Source: Demequina sp. (GTDB lineage Bacteria; Actinomycetota; Actinomycetes; Actinomycetales; Demequinaceae). Taken from it: a DNA stretch of 64,000 nt. The DNA is taken from positions 310,001 through 374,000 of the forward strand of contig JANQAD010000001.1 of NCBI GenBank assembly GCA_024707205.1, read 5' to 3'. The notes beneath the pieces were generated by a model. The model was not told the DNA's origin and made no database searches. It was given only the letters and a program-made list of their open reading frames with translations. Position numbers and translations under genes: made by a program. Within the stretch, counting starts at the first letter, position 1. Each line of letters begins with the position of its first letter. Shown piece after piece: positions 41,976 through 50,452 of the stretch.

Positions 41976-43415
41976 CTACAACCTGGCCCGAGCGTCGGAC
42001 ATGGTGAGCACATGATCCAGCGCCGCCAAGAACCGTGCCACGCCAGGCAGGTCCAAAGTCAGCGGCGGCTTGATCTTCAGCACGTTCTTGTGGTCGCCCG
42101 TAGGCTGCACGATGACGCCCTCGTCGAGCATCGCGTCGCAGATCTCGCGCGCACCCTCGGGATCGGGAGAGTCGGGCCCGCCGATCTCCACTCCCAGGTA
42201 CAGCCCCATCCCGTGCACCGCGCCCAACCTGGGGTGGCGCGCGGCCAGGGCACGCAGGCCGTCGGCAAGCTCCAGCCCCACCACCCGCGCGCGCTCCTGC
42301 AGTCCGTCCTCCTCCATCGCGCGCAGCACGGTTGACCCCACCACGCATGAGACCGGCGACCCGCCGGCGGATGAGAAGAACGACCCCTCCACCGCAAAGC
42401 GGGCAGCGATCTCCCGCGTCGTGATGACCGCGCCAAGCGGATGCCCGTTGCCCATCGCCTTTGCCACCGCGATGATGTCCGGCACCACGCCCTGCTGCTC
42501 GAACCCCCAGAAGTGCTCGCCGAGCCGCCCGTATCCCACCTGCACCTCGTCGCTCACGCACAGCCCGCCGCGAGCGCGGATCGCCGCGTAGACGTCCCGC
42601 AAATACCCGTGGGGCAGCAGAATCCCTCCCCCGTTGCCGAAGATCGGCTCGCACACGAGGGCCGCGGGCGGCTCGGGCAGCGCGGCGATGAGCTGGGCGG
42701 CCTCGGGCGCGTATCGGCCGGCGTCCGCGCCGGGGTGCGCGCCCCGGTACGCGTTGGGCGTCGGCAGCAGCTTGACCCACTCCGGCCGCGTCCCAAGCGC
42801 TCGCGGGTTGTCGCCAAGAGAGGTCGAGAGGGCATCGGCTCCAACGGTCCACCCGTGGTACGCCTCGGTGATCGCGACCACATCGGGCCGCCCCGTGGCC
42901 GCGCGCGCAATCCGGATCGCGAGGTCCACCGCCTCGGAACCGGAATTCACCAGAAACACCTGGTCCAGCCCCGGCGGGCATCGCCGCGCGAGCGCCTGGC
43001 TGAACTCCACGATCGCCGCATAGTTGAACCGCGAGTTCGTGTTGAGCAGCCGCAGCTGCCGCGACACCGCATCCGCAACGCGCGGCTCGCCGTGCCCAAG
43101 GATCGCGACGTTGTTCACCATGTCCAGGTAGCCGCGGCCGTGGTCGTCGAACAGGTGGTGCCGCCAGCCGCGCTCAATTCGCGGCGGCCGCTCGTAGTAG
43201 TGCTCCTGCACGGTCGCGACAACCGCCTCGCGCGCCACGGCCAGTTCCGCCGCGCTTGGGCCCGACGCTGGGGCCGGTTCCCGCCCGAACAGCACCGAGG
43301 GGTCGGGACAGATTCGCGCCCAGCGGTCCTCGAGGCCTGGCTGCACATAGCGGGGCGGGCTGATGGGCGCGGCGCACAACTGCACCCACAAAGGTCCTGA
43401 AGTGCTGCCGATCAC
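41976..43415 (-). CDS. Class III PLP-dependent aminotransferase (phospholyase/AGXT2-like)
   Basis: 479 residues from GTG 43413-43415, overlapping the kinase stop by 4 bp. Fold-type I features: HLFDDHGRGYLDMVNNVAIL, FLVNSGSEAVDLAIRIARAA (phosphate site), ITEAYHGWTVGADAL, and the PLP lysine in VAVAKAMGNGHPLGAVITTR. The long GADALSTSLGDNPRA part fits the phosphoethanolamine/hydroxylysine phospholyase branch. In many bacteria the same enzyme is fused to an aminoglycoside-type kinase; here the two are separate overlapping genes. Confidence 0.88.
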   Translation of the reverse strand: MIGSTSGPLWVQLCAAPISPPRYVQPGLEDRWARICPDPSVLFGREPAPASGPSAAELAVAREAVVATVQEHYYERPPRIERGWRHHLFDDHGRGYLDMVNNVAILGHGEPRVADAVSRQLRLLNTNSRFNYAAIVEFSQALARRCPPGLDQVFLVNSGSEAVDLAIRIARAATGRPDVVAITEAYHGWTVGADALSTSLGDNPRALGTRPEWVKLLPTPNAYRGAHPGADAGRYAPEAAQLIAALPEPPAALVCEPIFGNGGGILLPHGYLRDVYAAIRARGGLCVSDEVQVGYGRLGEHFWGFEQQGVVPDIIAVAKAMGNGHPLGAVITTREIAARFAVEGSFFSSAGGSPVSCVVGSTVLRAMEEDGLQERARVVGLELADGLRALAARHPRLGAVHGMGLYLGVEIGGPDSPDPEGAREICDAMLDEGVIVQPTGDHKNVLKIKPPLTLDLPGVARFLAALDHVLTMSDARARL

Positions 43416-44743
43416 CGTGCGGCGGGAACCGTGGTGCCGGCCTCGACCTCGGGATCGACCCCCAGGAGGTTGACCCAGCCGCCATCCACCAGCGCGAGCA
43501 CCATCGCCCCGTCCCCCGCCGAGCGGATGAGCGCGTGGGCGGGTGCGAACACCGCCTTGCCCGGCGCGAGCACCGCCCCCATGCCCAAAGGTATGGATCG
43601 GGGCACCACTCCGGTAGCAGCGTCGGGCACAAGCTGGGGCGCGCCGTAGCGGGTCACGCACTCTGGGAGGTCCTCGGGGTTGGGGCGCGTGAGCCACTTG
43701 CCTCCGTCGTGCAGCGGTGACGTCACGGACAGGTCCAGCCCCGGGAGGTCGCCGAGGCCCGCGAACATGCGCACGAGCGGCGCCTCCCTGCGCGGCAGAA
43801 GGCCCACGGCGTCGAGCATCAGCAGCTCCGCCTCGTCGTACGGGAGGGCGAGGGCGCGCGAGAGCACCAGCCGCTCAAACGGCCGCCGCGCGATTGCATA
43901 GGTGTTCTCCGGATCGGCGGCGAGCACCCGCGCCGCGCCCGCCTCGAGGACGAGAGCCCTTCGCACAACAAGCGGCCAGATCGCCCGCGCCTCGTCGAGC
44001 GCGAGGGGACGCCTCGCGTGGAAGGCGGCCACGGCGTCGAGCACCTCGGCCATGACCGGGCCATCGTGCGCAAGGAGGGACGTGAGGGTGACCGCGAGCT
44101 CCGCCACGGCCCAGCTTGGGGCGAGGTCGCCGAAGTCGATCACGCCAGCGAAGTCCTGATCCTCGCCGAGCACCACGTTGTCTTCCGTGAGGTCACCGTG
44201 GATGACCTGCACCGGTAGCGCGAGCCGCGCGGTGCGCTCAAGGCTCGCGGCGAGCAGTGACCCGAGCGACGGATCGCCCGCCACCACGCGCGGGGCCTCA
44301 CGGAGGTCCCAGTCGCCGCCCTCGACGAGCCCAGGATGGGAGAACGACGCCAGCTTGGCGACCATCTCGCCGGAGACCGAGCCGAGCGCCGTGCCGACAC
44401 CGGGCACGATGCGCCGGGAGCCGACGCTCATCTCGCCTGGCACATAGGAGATCACCCGCACGAACGGGTGCGTGCCCTCAATCTCGACCACGGCCTCGCC
44501 GTCGATGGTCAGGCGCGGCGACGGCACATCGAACGTAGCCACCGCCTCGGCGAGGAACTCGAGGGCCGCCGACTGCGCCTCGAGCGCGGATCGCGGAGTC
44601 GCGGACGCCTTGACCACGTACCGCGCACCCTCGGGCGTCACCGCAAGAAAGTTCAGGTCCTCGTTGCCGCCAAGCTCCGTGAGGCGCGCAACAGTGAGCC
44701 CGAACTCCTCCTCGGCAACCTGCTGAGCTCGCGCCGCGTCCAC
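43412..44743 (-). CDS. APH-family phosphotransferase with C-terminal extra domain
   Basis: 443 residues from GTG 44743. Kinase-like fold: [15 protein letters not shown] (Lys), catalytic VIHGDLTEDNVVLGED and metal site AGVIDFGDLAPSWAV. After about residue 330 there is a separate part with APAHALIRSAGDGAMVLALV that resembles a remnant of the M23-type module found in fused kinase-peptidase-aminotransferase proteins; catalytic histidines of M23 are not evident. It probably phosphorylates an amino alcohol or hydroxyamino acid that the downstream aminotransferase-fold enzyme then cleaves. Confidence 0.82.
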   Translation of the reverse strand: MDAARAQQVAEEEFGLTVARLTELGGNEDLNFLAVTPEGARYVVKASATPRSALEAQSAALEFLAEAVATFDVPSPRLTIDGEAVVEIEGTHPFVRVISYVPGEMSVGSRRIVPGVGTALGSVSGEMVAKLASFSHPGLVEGGDWDLREAPRVVAGDPSLGSLLAASLERTARLALPVQVIHGDLTEDNVVLGEDQDFAGVIDFGDLAPSWAVAELAVTLTSLLAHDGPVMAEVLDAVAAFHARRPLALDEARAIWPLVVRRALVLEAGAARVLAADPENTYAIARRPFERLVLSRALALPYDEAELLMLDAVGLLPRREAPLVRMFAGLGDLPGLDLSVTSPLHDGGKWLTRPNPEDLPECVTRYGAPQLVPDAATGVVPRSIPLGMGAVLAPGKAVFAPAHALIRSAGDGAMVLALVDGGWVNLLGVDPEVEAGTTVPAAR

Positions 44744-44744
44744 G

Positions 44745-45161
44745 TCAGAAGAGGCCCAGAATCACGCCGGCAATGGCGAGCCCCACCACGTCATGAATCC
44801 CATCGAGCACGGTCACGAGCGGTGAGCGCTGGGCAAACCCGTTGTGCAGCGCGTGCGCGCCCGCTCGGTACACGAGGCCGACGATCGCGCCGAGCACGAG
44901 CCCATCGAGCCAGGTATCCGCGCCAACCGCGGCCATGAGCATCGCGAGCACGATCACGCCGAGCACGTTCGCGAGGATGGTGCCGCCGAACGCGACCCCC
45001 ACGTTTGCGTTCTCCACCGCCTCGTCGGTCACGTTGGCGGCGCGCTTCCACACCTTCCACACACCTGCGGACGAGTAGTACCACCACCCGAACGCGAAAC
45101 TCACGACGAAGGCGACAGCCACCGCGAGCCAATTGATTCCCTCAAACGTGAGCCAGTCCAT
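44745..45161 (-). CDS. DUF1761 membrane protein
   Basis: 138 residues from ATG 45159-45161 (GGAGGAG site). Four helices: WLAVAVAFVVSFAFGWWYYS, AFGGTILANVLGVIVLAMLM, LVLGAIVGLVYRAGAHALHN, HDVVGLAIAGVILGLF. FGWWYYS near the first helix is typical of DUF1761 (W-Y). One base before the kinase gene, so in one operon with it. Function unknown. Confidence 0.8.
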   Translation of the reverse strand: MDWLTFEGINWLAVAVAFVVSFAFGWWYYSSAGVWKVWKRAANVTDEAVENANVGVAFGGTILANVLGVIVLAMLMAAVGADTWLDGLVLGAIVGLVYRAGAHALHNGFAQRSPLVTVLDGIHDVVGLAIAGVILGLF

Positions 45162-45189
45162 CGCTCCTCCTCCAGCCCCGCTTTTTACG

Positions 45190-45606
45190 CTACAGGAACG
45201 CCCCAAGCACCGCTCCGGCAGCGGCGAGGGCGAGAACGTCATGCAGACCGTCGATGGCGGTCAGCCCCCAGGGTCGGTCCTCGAAGAGGTCGTGGAACAC
45301 CTGGTTGAGCAGGCGCATCACGAGGCCGATCGCAGCGCCAAACAGCGCGCCCTGCACCACCGAGGTCACAAGCAGCTCAGCCATCAGCACGTTCATGAAG
45401 ACGACCGTGACGAGGGTGATGGCGAAGCCGATGGCCAGCCGGCGCACCCTGCCCTCGCGTTGAGCGTCCAGGTCGAGCCCCGCGAGCCGCGCCCAAGCGG
45501 CGCCGAGAGCGCGCTCGTGGAACCACAGAAAGCCCACCAGGAACGCGGCGAGCGACGCGACGAGAACCCCCACCCACCGCACGTCGCCAAGATCAAACCA
45601 GGCCAT
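45190..45606 (-). CDS. DUF1761 membrane protein, paralogue
   Basis: 138 residues, same length and four-helix plan as the next gene: VGVLVASLAAFLVGFLWFHE, ITLVTVVFMNVLMAELLVTS, GALFGAAIGLVMRLLNQVFH, and DGLHDVLALAAAGAVLGAF, matching DGIHDVVGLAIAGVILG of the paralogue. Tandem duplication is likely. It opens the leftward operon with the second DUF1761, the kinase and the aminotransferase. The recurrent decamer forms a palindrome 17 bp upstream of its ATG. Confidence 0.78.
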   Translation of the reverse strand: MAWFDLGDVRWVGVLVASLAAFLVGFLWFHERALGAAWARLAGLDLDAQREGRVRRLAIGFAITLVTVVFMNVLMAELLVTSVVQGALFGAAIGLVMRLLNQVFHDLFEDRPWGLTAIDGLHDVLALAAAGAVLGAFL

Positions 45607-45622
45607 GCCGCCATGGTGCCGC

Positions 45623-45644
45623 AGCGTCGGGCATGCCCGACGCT
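45623..45644. repeat. 22-bp palindrome made of two decamer copies
   Basis: AGCGTCGGGC, AT, GCCCGACGCT, perfectly symmetric. It lies between the divergent DUF1761 and ABC exporter genes. It could be a regulator site or a meeting of two copies of the window's overrepresented decamer. Confidence 0.8.
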
Positions 45645-45731
45645 GGCGCGCCGAAGCGCAGACGTCGCCTCCGGGAAAGGTCAGGGTTGTCCCCCATGTC
45701 GCGGCGGCCCGGGCTCCGTTAGTGTCGACCC

Positions 45732-46670
45732 GTGGCCACCATCACGACGAGCGCGCTGACGCGGACCTTCGGTCCCGTGACCGCCGTGCAGAACCTCACG
45801 GTGGAGCTGCCCGGCGGCGTGGTTGGCCTCGTCGGCGCGAACGGCGCCGGCAAGTCGACGCTCATCAAGATGCTGCTCGGCCTCATTCCCCCCACCTCGG
45901 GCGGCGCGACCATCCTCGGCTTCGACTGCCTCAAGGACGGCCTCAAGATTCGCGAGGTCGTCGGGTACATGCCGGAGAGCGAATGCCTCCCGCTCGACGT
46001 CTCTGCGACCGAGTTCCTCGTGCACATGGCCCGCATGTCCGGCCTGCCCGCGTCGAGCGCGCGCGAGCGTGCCGCGGACACCCTTCGTCATGTGGGCCTC
46101 TACGAGGAGCGATACCGGCCCATCGGCGGCTATTCGACCGGCATGAAGCAGCGCGTCAAGCTTGCACAGGCGCTCGTTCACGACCCCAAACTGGTGTTCC
46201 TCGACGAGCCGACGAACGGCCTTGACCCCGCCGGTCGCGACGACATGTTGGGACTGATCGCCAGGGTCAGCTCCGACTTCGGCATCTCCGTGGTGGTGAC
46301 GAGCCACCTCCTGGGGGAGCTCGAGCGCATCAGCGACCACATAGTCGTCATCGACGGGGGCGTGCTGCAGAGGTCTACGTCGACCGCGGAGGCGACCCAG
46401 CTGAGCGGCACCCTCCTCGTGGAGGTCACCGACAAGGCCGACGTCGTGATGGCGAGGCTTCGCGACCAAGGTGCGGCCGTGGCCGCGGCCCGCGCGCCGG
46501 GCAGCTTCGCGGTCGAGCTCACCGACGAGCGCGTTCCCGCCGCGGTCGTGGCGATCGTCGCCGAGCTCGGCGTTGGCCTGGTGCGACTGCAGCGGCGCCG
46601 CCACCACCTGTCCGAGATCTTTGCAGCAACTGGATCGACCGCGAGCGGCGCCGGGGAGGCGCGGCCATGA
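45732..46670 (+). CDS. ABC exporter ATP-binding protein (first of two)
   Basis: 312 residues from GTG 45732; TAGTGT ends 6 nt before it (leaderless). Walker A LVGANGAGKSTLIKMLLGLI, signature YSTGMKQRVKLAQAL, Walker B LVFLDEPTNGLDPAG, H-loop VVVTSHLLGELERI. A C-terminal extension of about 80 residues follows. Works with the permease encoded next (4-bp overlap). The set ATPase-permease-ATPase-permease suggests one exporter with two unlike halves. Cargo unknown. Confidence 0.88.
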   Translation: MATITTSALTRTFGPVTAVQNLTVELPGGVVGLVGANGAGKSTLIKMLLGLIPPTSGGATILGFDCLKDGLKIREVVGYMPESECLPLDVSATEFLVHMARMSGLPASSARERAADTLRHVGLYEERYRPIGGYSTGMKQRVKLAQALVHDPKLVFLDEPTNGLDPAGRDDMLGLIARVSSDFGISVVVTSHLLGELERISDHIVVIDGGVLQRSTSTAEATQLSGTLLVEVTDKADVVMARLRDQGAAVAAARAPGSFAVELTDERVPAAVVAIVAELGVGLVRLQRRRHHLSEIFAATGSTASGAGEARP

Positions 46671-47572
46671 CGACGCAGCCCAACGGTGCTGTTCCAAACG
46701 ACAGCGTCATCCACGACATCGGCTTCCGCCACTACGACGGGCCGCGCCTTGGCCGCGGCTGGGCGTTCCGCTCGCTCCTGCTCGAGACGCTGCGCGGGGC
46801 CTTCGGCTTGGGCCGCCCCGCGAAGGTGAAGATCATGCCGTGGGTGCTCATCGGCCTCATCTGCGCGCCGGCGATCATTATCGTCGCCGTCACGATCTTC
46901 ACCAGCTCTGCGGAGCTGCCCCTGAGCTACACGCAGTACCCGTTCGCGATGTCGCTGCTCGTCTCGCTGTTCCTTGCCGGCCGCGCGCCCTACGCGGTGT
47001 CGCGCGACTTGCGTGACGGCACCATGCCGCTGTATCTGTCGCGGCCCATCAAGCGCCAGGACTACGTCTACGCGAAGCTGCTCGGTCTCGCGGCGGCCGT
47101 GTGGATCTTCGTCTCCGCACCCGTCACCATCCTCTTCATCGGCGCGCTGCTCGCGAAGTTCCCCGTGCGTCAGCAGATCTTCGGCTGGCTTGGCGGCCTG
47201 CTCGCGGGCGCCCTCTTGGCGCTGCTCATCAGCGCGATTGCGCTCGCGCTCGCATCGCTGACCAAGCGCCGCGGACTGGGCGTGGCGGCGGTGCTCGCCA
47301 CCCTGGTGCTGCTCAACGGGTTCGTCGCGGTGCTGGTCTCCGTGGTCAACATGCAGGCCTCGGAGACGGCCGGCTCGTACTTCGCGGTGCTGGATCCGTA
47401 CCTGCTCGTGGACGGGCTCATCGCCGGGTGGCTGGGCGTGGATCCGCTCAACGGCATTGCCCAGCCCGACGGCGCGATCGGCGCGGCCTTCTTCACCCTG
47501 GCGTTCGTGGTGATCCTCGCCGGTGCCGTCGCCTTCCTTCTGCGCCGATTCAGGAAGGTGGGGGGCGTATGA
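46667..47572 (+). CDS. ABC exporter permease (first of two)
   Basis: 301 residues. After a soluble start (IHDIGFRHYDGPRLGRGWAF) come six helices, among them WVLIGLICAPAIIIVAVTIF, LLVSLFLAGRAPYAVSRDLR (the ABC-2-type 'PAVSRDLRDGTMPLYLSRPI' loop in part), and LISAIALALASLTKRRGLGV. Overlaps both neighbouring ATPase genes by 4 bp. ABC-2-type integral membrane subunit. Confidence 0.82.
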   Translation: MTTQPNGAVPNDSVIHDIGFRHYDGPRLGRGWAFRSLLLETLRGAFGLGRPAKVKIMPWVLIGLICAPAIIIVAVTIFTSSAELPLSYTQYPFAMSLLVSLFLAGRAPYAVSRDLRDGTMPLYLSRPIKRQDYVYAKLLGLAAAVWIFVSAPVTILFIGALLAKFPVRQQIFGWLGGLLAGALLALLISAIALALASLTKRRGLGVAAVLATLVLLNGFVAVLVSVVNMQASETAGSYFAVLDPYLLVDGLIAGWLGVDPLNGIAQPDGAIGAAFFTLAFVVILAGAVAFLLRRFRKVGGV

Positions 47573-48480
47573 GCACCATCGAGCTCAAGGGGGTCTCCCG
47601 CTGGTTCGGAAACGTCGTCGCGGTCAACGACGTGACGATGACCATCGGCCCCGGCGTCACGGGCCTCCTCGGCCCCAATGGCGCGGGCAAGTCCACGCTG
47701 CTGGGGATGATGAGCGGATTCCTGCCCCCCTCGTCGGGCACCGTCACGATCGACGGCGTGACCGTGTGGCGCAATCCCGCCATGTACAGCGACATCGGCC
47801 TTGTCCCAGAGGCCGAGGCGATGTTCGACACCATGACCGCCGAAGAGTTCGTACTCGCAAACGCACGGCTGCACGGACTCGCGGAGCCCCAGTCGGCCAC
47901 TCTCGCCGCGCTCGAGCAGGTGGAGCTCCTCGACGCGCGGGACCGCCGCGTCGGCACGTTCTCCAAGGGCATGAAGCAGCGCGTCAAGATGGCGACGGCC
48001 CTGGTACACGAGCCCAAGGTGCTCCTGCTCGACGAGCCGTTCAATGGCATGGACCCGCGCCAGCGCATGCACCTTCTCGCCCTCCTCGAGCGCCTCGGGG
48101 ACAACGGGCACACCGTACTGTTCAGCAGCCACATCCTCGAGGAGGTCGAGGACGTCGCGGGCACCATCGAGGTGGTCGTCGCCGGCCGCCAGGCCGCGTC
48201 CGGCGACTTCCGCAGCATCCGGCGCCTCATGACCGAGCGCCCCCACCAGTATTCGCTGTCCTCGAGCAATAACCGCGCGCTCGCCGCGGCGATCATCTCC
48301 GACGGCTCCGCGGACGCGGTGAGCCTCACGCCCACGGGCCTCGACGTTCAGGCCTCGGACTTCGGCCGGTTCGTGCACGCCCTCCCCCGGATCGCGCGGG
48401 ACGCGCAGATCTCGCTGTTCGACGTCACACCGGCCGACGAGTCCCTCGAGAGCGTCTTCGCCTACCTGGTGGCGCGATGA
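47569..48480 (+). CDS. ABC exporter ATP-binding protein (second of two)
   Basis: 303 residues. Walker A LLGPNGAGKSTLLGMMSG, signature FSKGMKQRVKMATALVHEPK, Walker [18 protein letters not shown]-loop LFSSHILEEVEDVAG. Begins at ATG 47569 overlapping the permease stop. Similar to the first ATPase (KGMKQRVK versus TGMKQRVK), so the two gene pairs are an old duplication. Confidence 0.88.
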   Translation: MSTIELKGVSRWFGNVVAVNDVTMTIGPGVTGLLGPNGAGKSTLLGMMSGFLPPSSGTVTIDGVTVWRNPAMYSDIGLVPEAEAMFDTMTAEEFVLANARLHGLAEPQSATLAALEQVELLDARDRRVGTFSKGMKQRVKMATALVHEPKVLLLDEPFNGMDPRQRMHLLALLERLGDNGHTVLFSSHILEEVEDVAGTIEVVVAGRQAASGDFRSIRRLMTERPHQYSLSSSNNRALAAAIISDGSADAVSLTPTGLDVQASDFGRFVHALPRIARDAQISLFDVTPADESLESVFAYLVAR

Positions 48481-49202
48481 ACGCCGTGATCATGCGCTTG
48501 GCGCTGCGCTCGCTGCTCGGCAGCCGCAGGGTGTGGATCCTCATCGGCCTCAGCGTCCTGCTGTTCGCCGTCGCCGGGCTCACCCGCTGGGGATCGGGCG
48601 GCGCCGTTGACGTGGCGACCGGCGTCATCGTGAACTTCGGCTTCGGCTTGCTCGTCCCGATCATGTGCCTCCTTATCGGCACGGGTGTCATCGCCCCGGA
48701 GATCGAGGACGGCTCGATCGTCTACCTCCTCGCGAAGCCGGTGCCGCGGCGCACCATCGCGCTGTCGAAGCTCGTGGTCGCGGTGGTGGTAGCGGTGGTC
48801 TTCTGCGTGGCGTCCGTGGTGATCGCCGCCGAGATCGCGGGCGACAAGGACGGCCAGCTGGCGCTGTCGATGGGGGTGGCGACGGCCCTTGCGTCTGTCG
48901 CCTACGTCGCGGTGTTCTTCATGATCGCCGTCCTCACGCGCAACTCGATCATCGTCGGCCTCCTCTACGCGCTCCTGTGGGAGGGCGTCCTCGCGGGCTA
49001 CGTCCCTGGTGTGCGGACCTTGAGCGTGCGCCAGTGGGCGCTCGCTCCTGCGGAGAAGATGCTCGAGGGCAACACGGACATCGCCATCAGCTCGGACGTG
49101 AGCCTCGCGGCGGGAGTCATCCTGCTGGCGGCGGTGACGGTTGGGTCCGTTGTGGTCGCCATTCAGCGACTCAAGGTCCTCTCTGTGCGCGTGAGCGAAT
49201 AG
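48477..49202 (+). CDS. ABC exporter permease (second of two)
   Basis: 241 residues, six helices. IAPEIEDGSIVYLLAKPVPR is the coupling loop of ABC-2 exporters, parallel to VSRDLRDGTMPLYLSRPIKR in the first permease. ATG overlaps the ATPase stop. End of the four-gene operon; the cysteine-synthesis operon starts 95 bp on. Confidence 0.8.
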   Translation: MNAVIMRLALRSLLGSRRVWILIGLSVLLFAVAGLTRWGSGGAVDVATGVIVNFGFGLLVPIMCLLIGTGVIAPEIEDGSIVYLLAKPVPRRTIALSKLVVAVVVAVVFCVASVVIAAEIAGDKDGQLALSMGVATALASVAYVAVFFMIAVLTRNSIIVGLLYALLWEGVLAGYVPGVRTLSVRQWALAPAEKMLEGNTDIAISSDVSLAAGVILLAAVTVGSVVVAIQRLKVLSVRVSE

Positions 49203-49234
49203 TCGCCTAGGGCCCGACGCTGACTCGCCGACGC

Positions 49235-49264
49235 TTGCCCCTCCCCACCGCACGGGGCTAGATT
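49235..49264 (+). promoter_or_regulatory. Promoter of the leader-cysK-cysE unit
   Basis: TTGCCC (49235-49240), 18 bases, TAGATT (49259-49264). A transcript would start near 49271, about 26 nt before the leader peptide ATG, which also has GGAGG 10 nt upstream. Confidence 0.6.
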
Positions 49265-49296
49265 GGGCGCACCCGCACACTGGAGGCCCCACCGCC

Positions 49297-49395
49297 ATGA
49301 GCACACAGCGCACTGCCGCTTCAGCGCTCGCCTGCGCGCCGTCCATGTGCGTGGTCTCCTGCATGCCCTGCTGCATGTGCTGCAGCTGTCTGTAG
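49297..49395 (+). CDS. Cysteine-rich leader peptide upstream of cysK (32 residues, 8 Cys)
   Basis: ATG 49297 to TAG 49395. Reading: MSTQRTAASALACAPSM, then a tail with Cys at positions 13, 18, 22, 25, 26, 28, 29 and 31 (SCMPCCMCCSCL at the end). GGAGG at 49282-49286 supports translation. When Cys-tRNA is scarce, ribosomes would stall in the Cys run and change folding of the RNA downstream. Similar polycysteine leaders work as cysteine-responsive attenuators in mycobacteria. It lies 111 bp before cysK. Confidence 0.8.
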   Translation: MSTQRTAASALACAPSMCVVSCMPCCMCCSCL

Positions 49396-49480
49396 AGCGC
49401 TGTCCGGGCCCCGTCGAGGGGTCAGTGAGGCCAGCGCTCGCCCAAGGAATCTGACAACCCAGTCGGGCGTTACAGCGCCC
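49395..49480 (+). promoter_or_regulatory. Candidate attenuator structure between Cys leader and cysK
   Basis: Stem GAGCGCTG (49395-49402) / CAGCGCTC (49432-49439) begins at the last base of the leader's stop codon; inside it GGCCCC can pair with GGGGTC. A second small stem GGGCG / CGCCC lies at 49465-49480. Stalled ribosomes would block the first stem. No T-run follows, so Rho or translation-level control is more likely than an intrinsic terminator. Confidence 0.55.
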
Positions 49481-49506
49481 AGGATCATTAGCAAAGGAAT
49501 CGCACC

Positions 49507-50442
49507 ATGGCTCGGATTTATGAGGACGCAACGGCCCTCGTCGGCAACACCCCTCTCGTCAAGATCAACAAGCTCACCGAGGGCGCGGGCGCCACGGTGC
49601 TCGCGAAGCTCGAGTTCTACAACCCCGCCAACTCCGTGAAGGACCGCATCGGCGTCGCGATCATCGACGCCGCGGAGGCCGACGGCTCCCTCAAGCCGGG
49701 CGGAACGATCGTGGAGGCCACCTCCGGAAACACGGGCATCGCGCTCGCGTTCGTCGGTGCCGCTCGCGGCTACAACGTGGTGCTCACCATGCCGGAGACG
49801 ATGTCCAAGGAGCGCCGCGCGCTTCTGCGCGCGTTCGGCGCCGAGCTCATCCTCACGCCCGGACCTGCGGGTATGAGCGGCGCGGTCGAGGCCGCGAACA
49901 AGATCGCCGAGGAGCGCGAGGGCGCGGTGCTCGCCCGCCAGTTCGCGAACGTCGCGAACCCGGAGATCCACCGCAAGACCACCGCCGAGGAGATCTGGAA
50001 CGACACCGACGGCGAGGTTGACATCATCGTGGCCGGCATCGGCACCGGCGGCACCATCACCGGAGTCGGTGAGGTGCTCAAGGCCCGCAAGCCCGGCGTG
50101 CAGATCATCGCCGTGGAGCCCGCAGAGTCCGCGATCCTCAACGGCGGCGCCCCCGGTCCGCACAAGATCCAGGGCCTCGGCGCGAACTTCGTTCCGGAGA
50201 TCCTCAACACCGAGATCTACGACGAGGTCATCGACATCGACTCGGAGACTGCCGTTGCGACGGCGCGTGCCGCGGCCCGCAAGGAGGGCCTGCTCGTCGG
50301 CATCTCCTCGGGCGCCGCTCTCGCCGCCGCGGTGCAGGTGGCGAACCGCCCGGAGAACGCAGGCAAGACCATCGTGACGGTCATCCCGTCCTTCGGTGAG
50401 CGCTACCTCTCCTCCGTGCTCTACGCGGACCTGATGGACTGA
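49507..50442 (+). CDS. cysK: Cysteine synthase (O-acetylserine sulfhydrylase)
   Basis: 311 residues. PLP lysine in [15 protein letters not shown], substrate loop [20 protein letters not shown], glycine-rich phosphate loop [20 protein letters not shown], and the C-terminal [14 protein letters not shown]. Makes L-cysteine from O-acetylserine and sulfide. AAAGGA lies 8 bases before ATG. cysE follows 10 bp later, so substrate and product steps are in one unit, behind a Cys-sensing leader. Confidence 0.95.
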   Translation: MARIYEDATALVGNTPLVKINKLTEGAGATVLAKLEFYNPANSVKDRIGVAIIDAAEADGSLKPGGTIVEATSGNTGIALAFVGAARGYNVVLTMPETMSKERRALLRAFGAELILTPGPAGMSGAVEAANKIAEEREGAVLARQFANVANPEIHRKTTAEEIWNDTDGEVDIIVAGIGTGGTITGVGEVLKARKPGVQIIAVEPAESAILNGGAPGPHKIQGLGANFVPEILNTEIYDEVIDIDSETAVATARAAARKEGLLVGISSGAALAAAVQVANRPENAGKTIVTVIPSFGERYLSSVLYADLMD

Positions 50443-50452
50443 GGCTCTCCCT

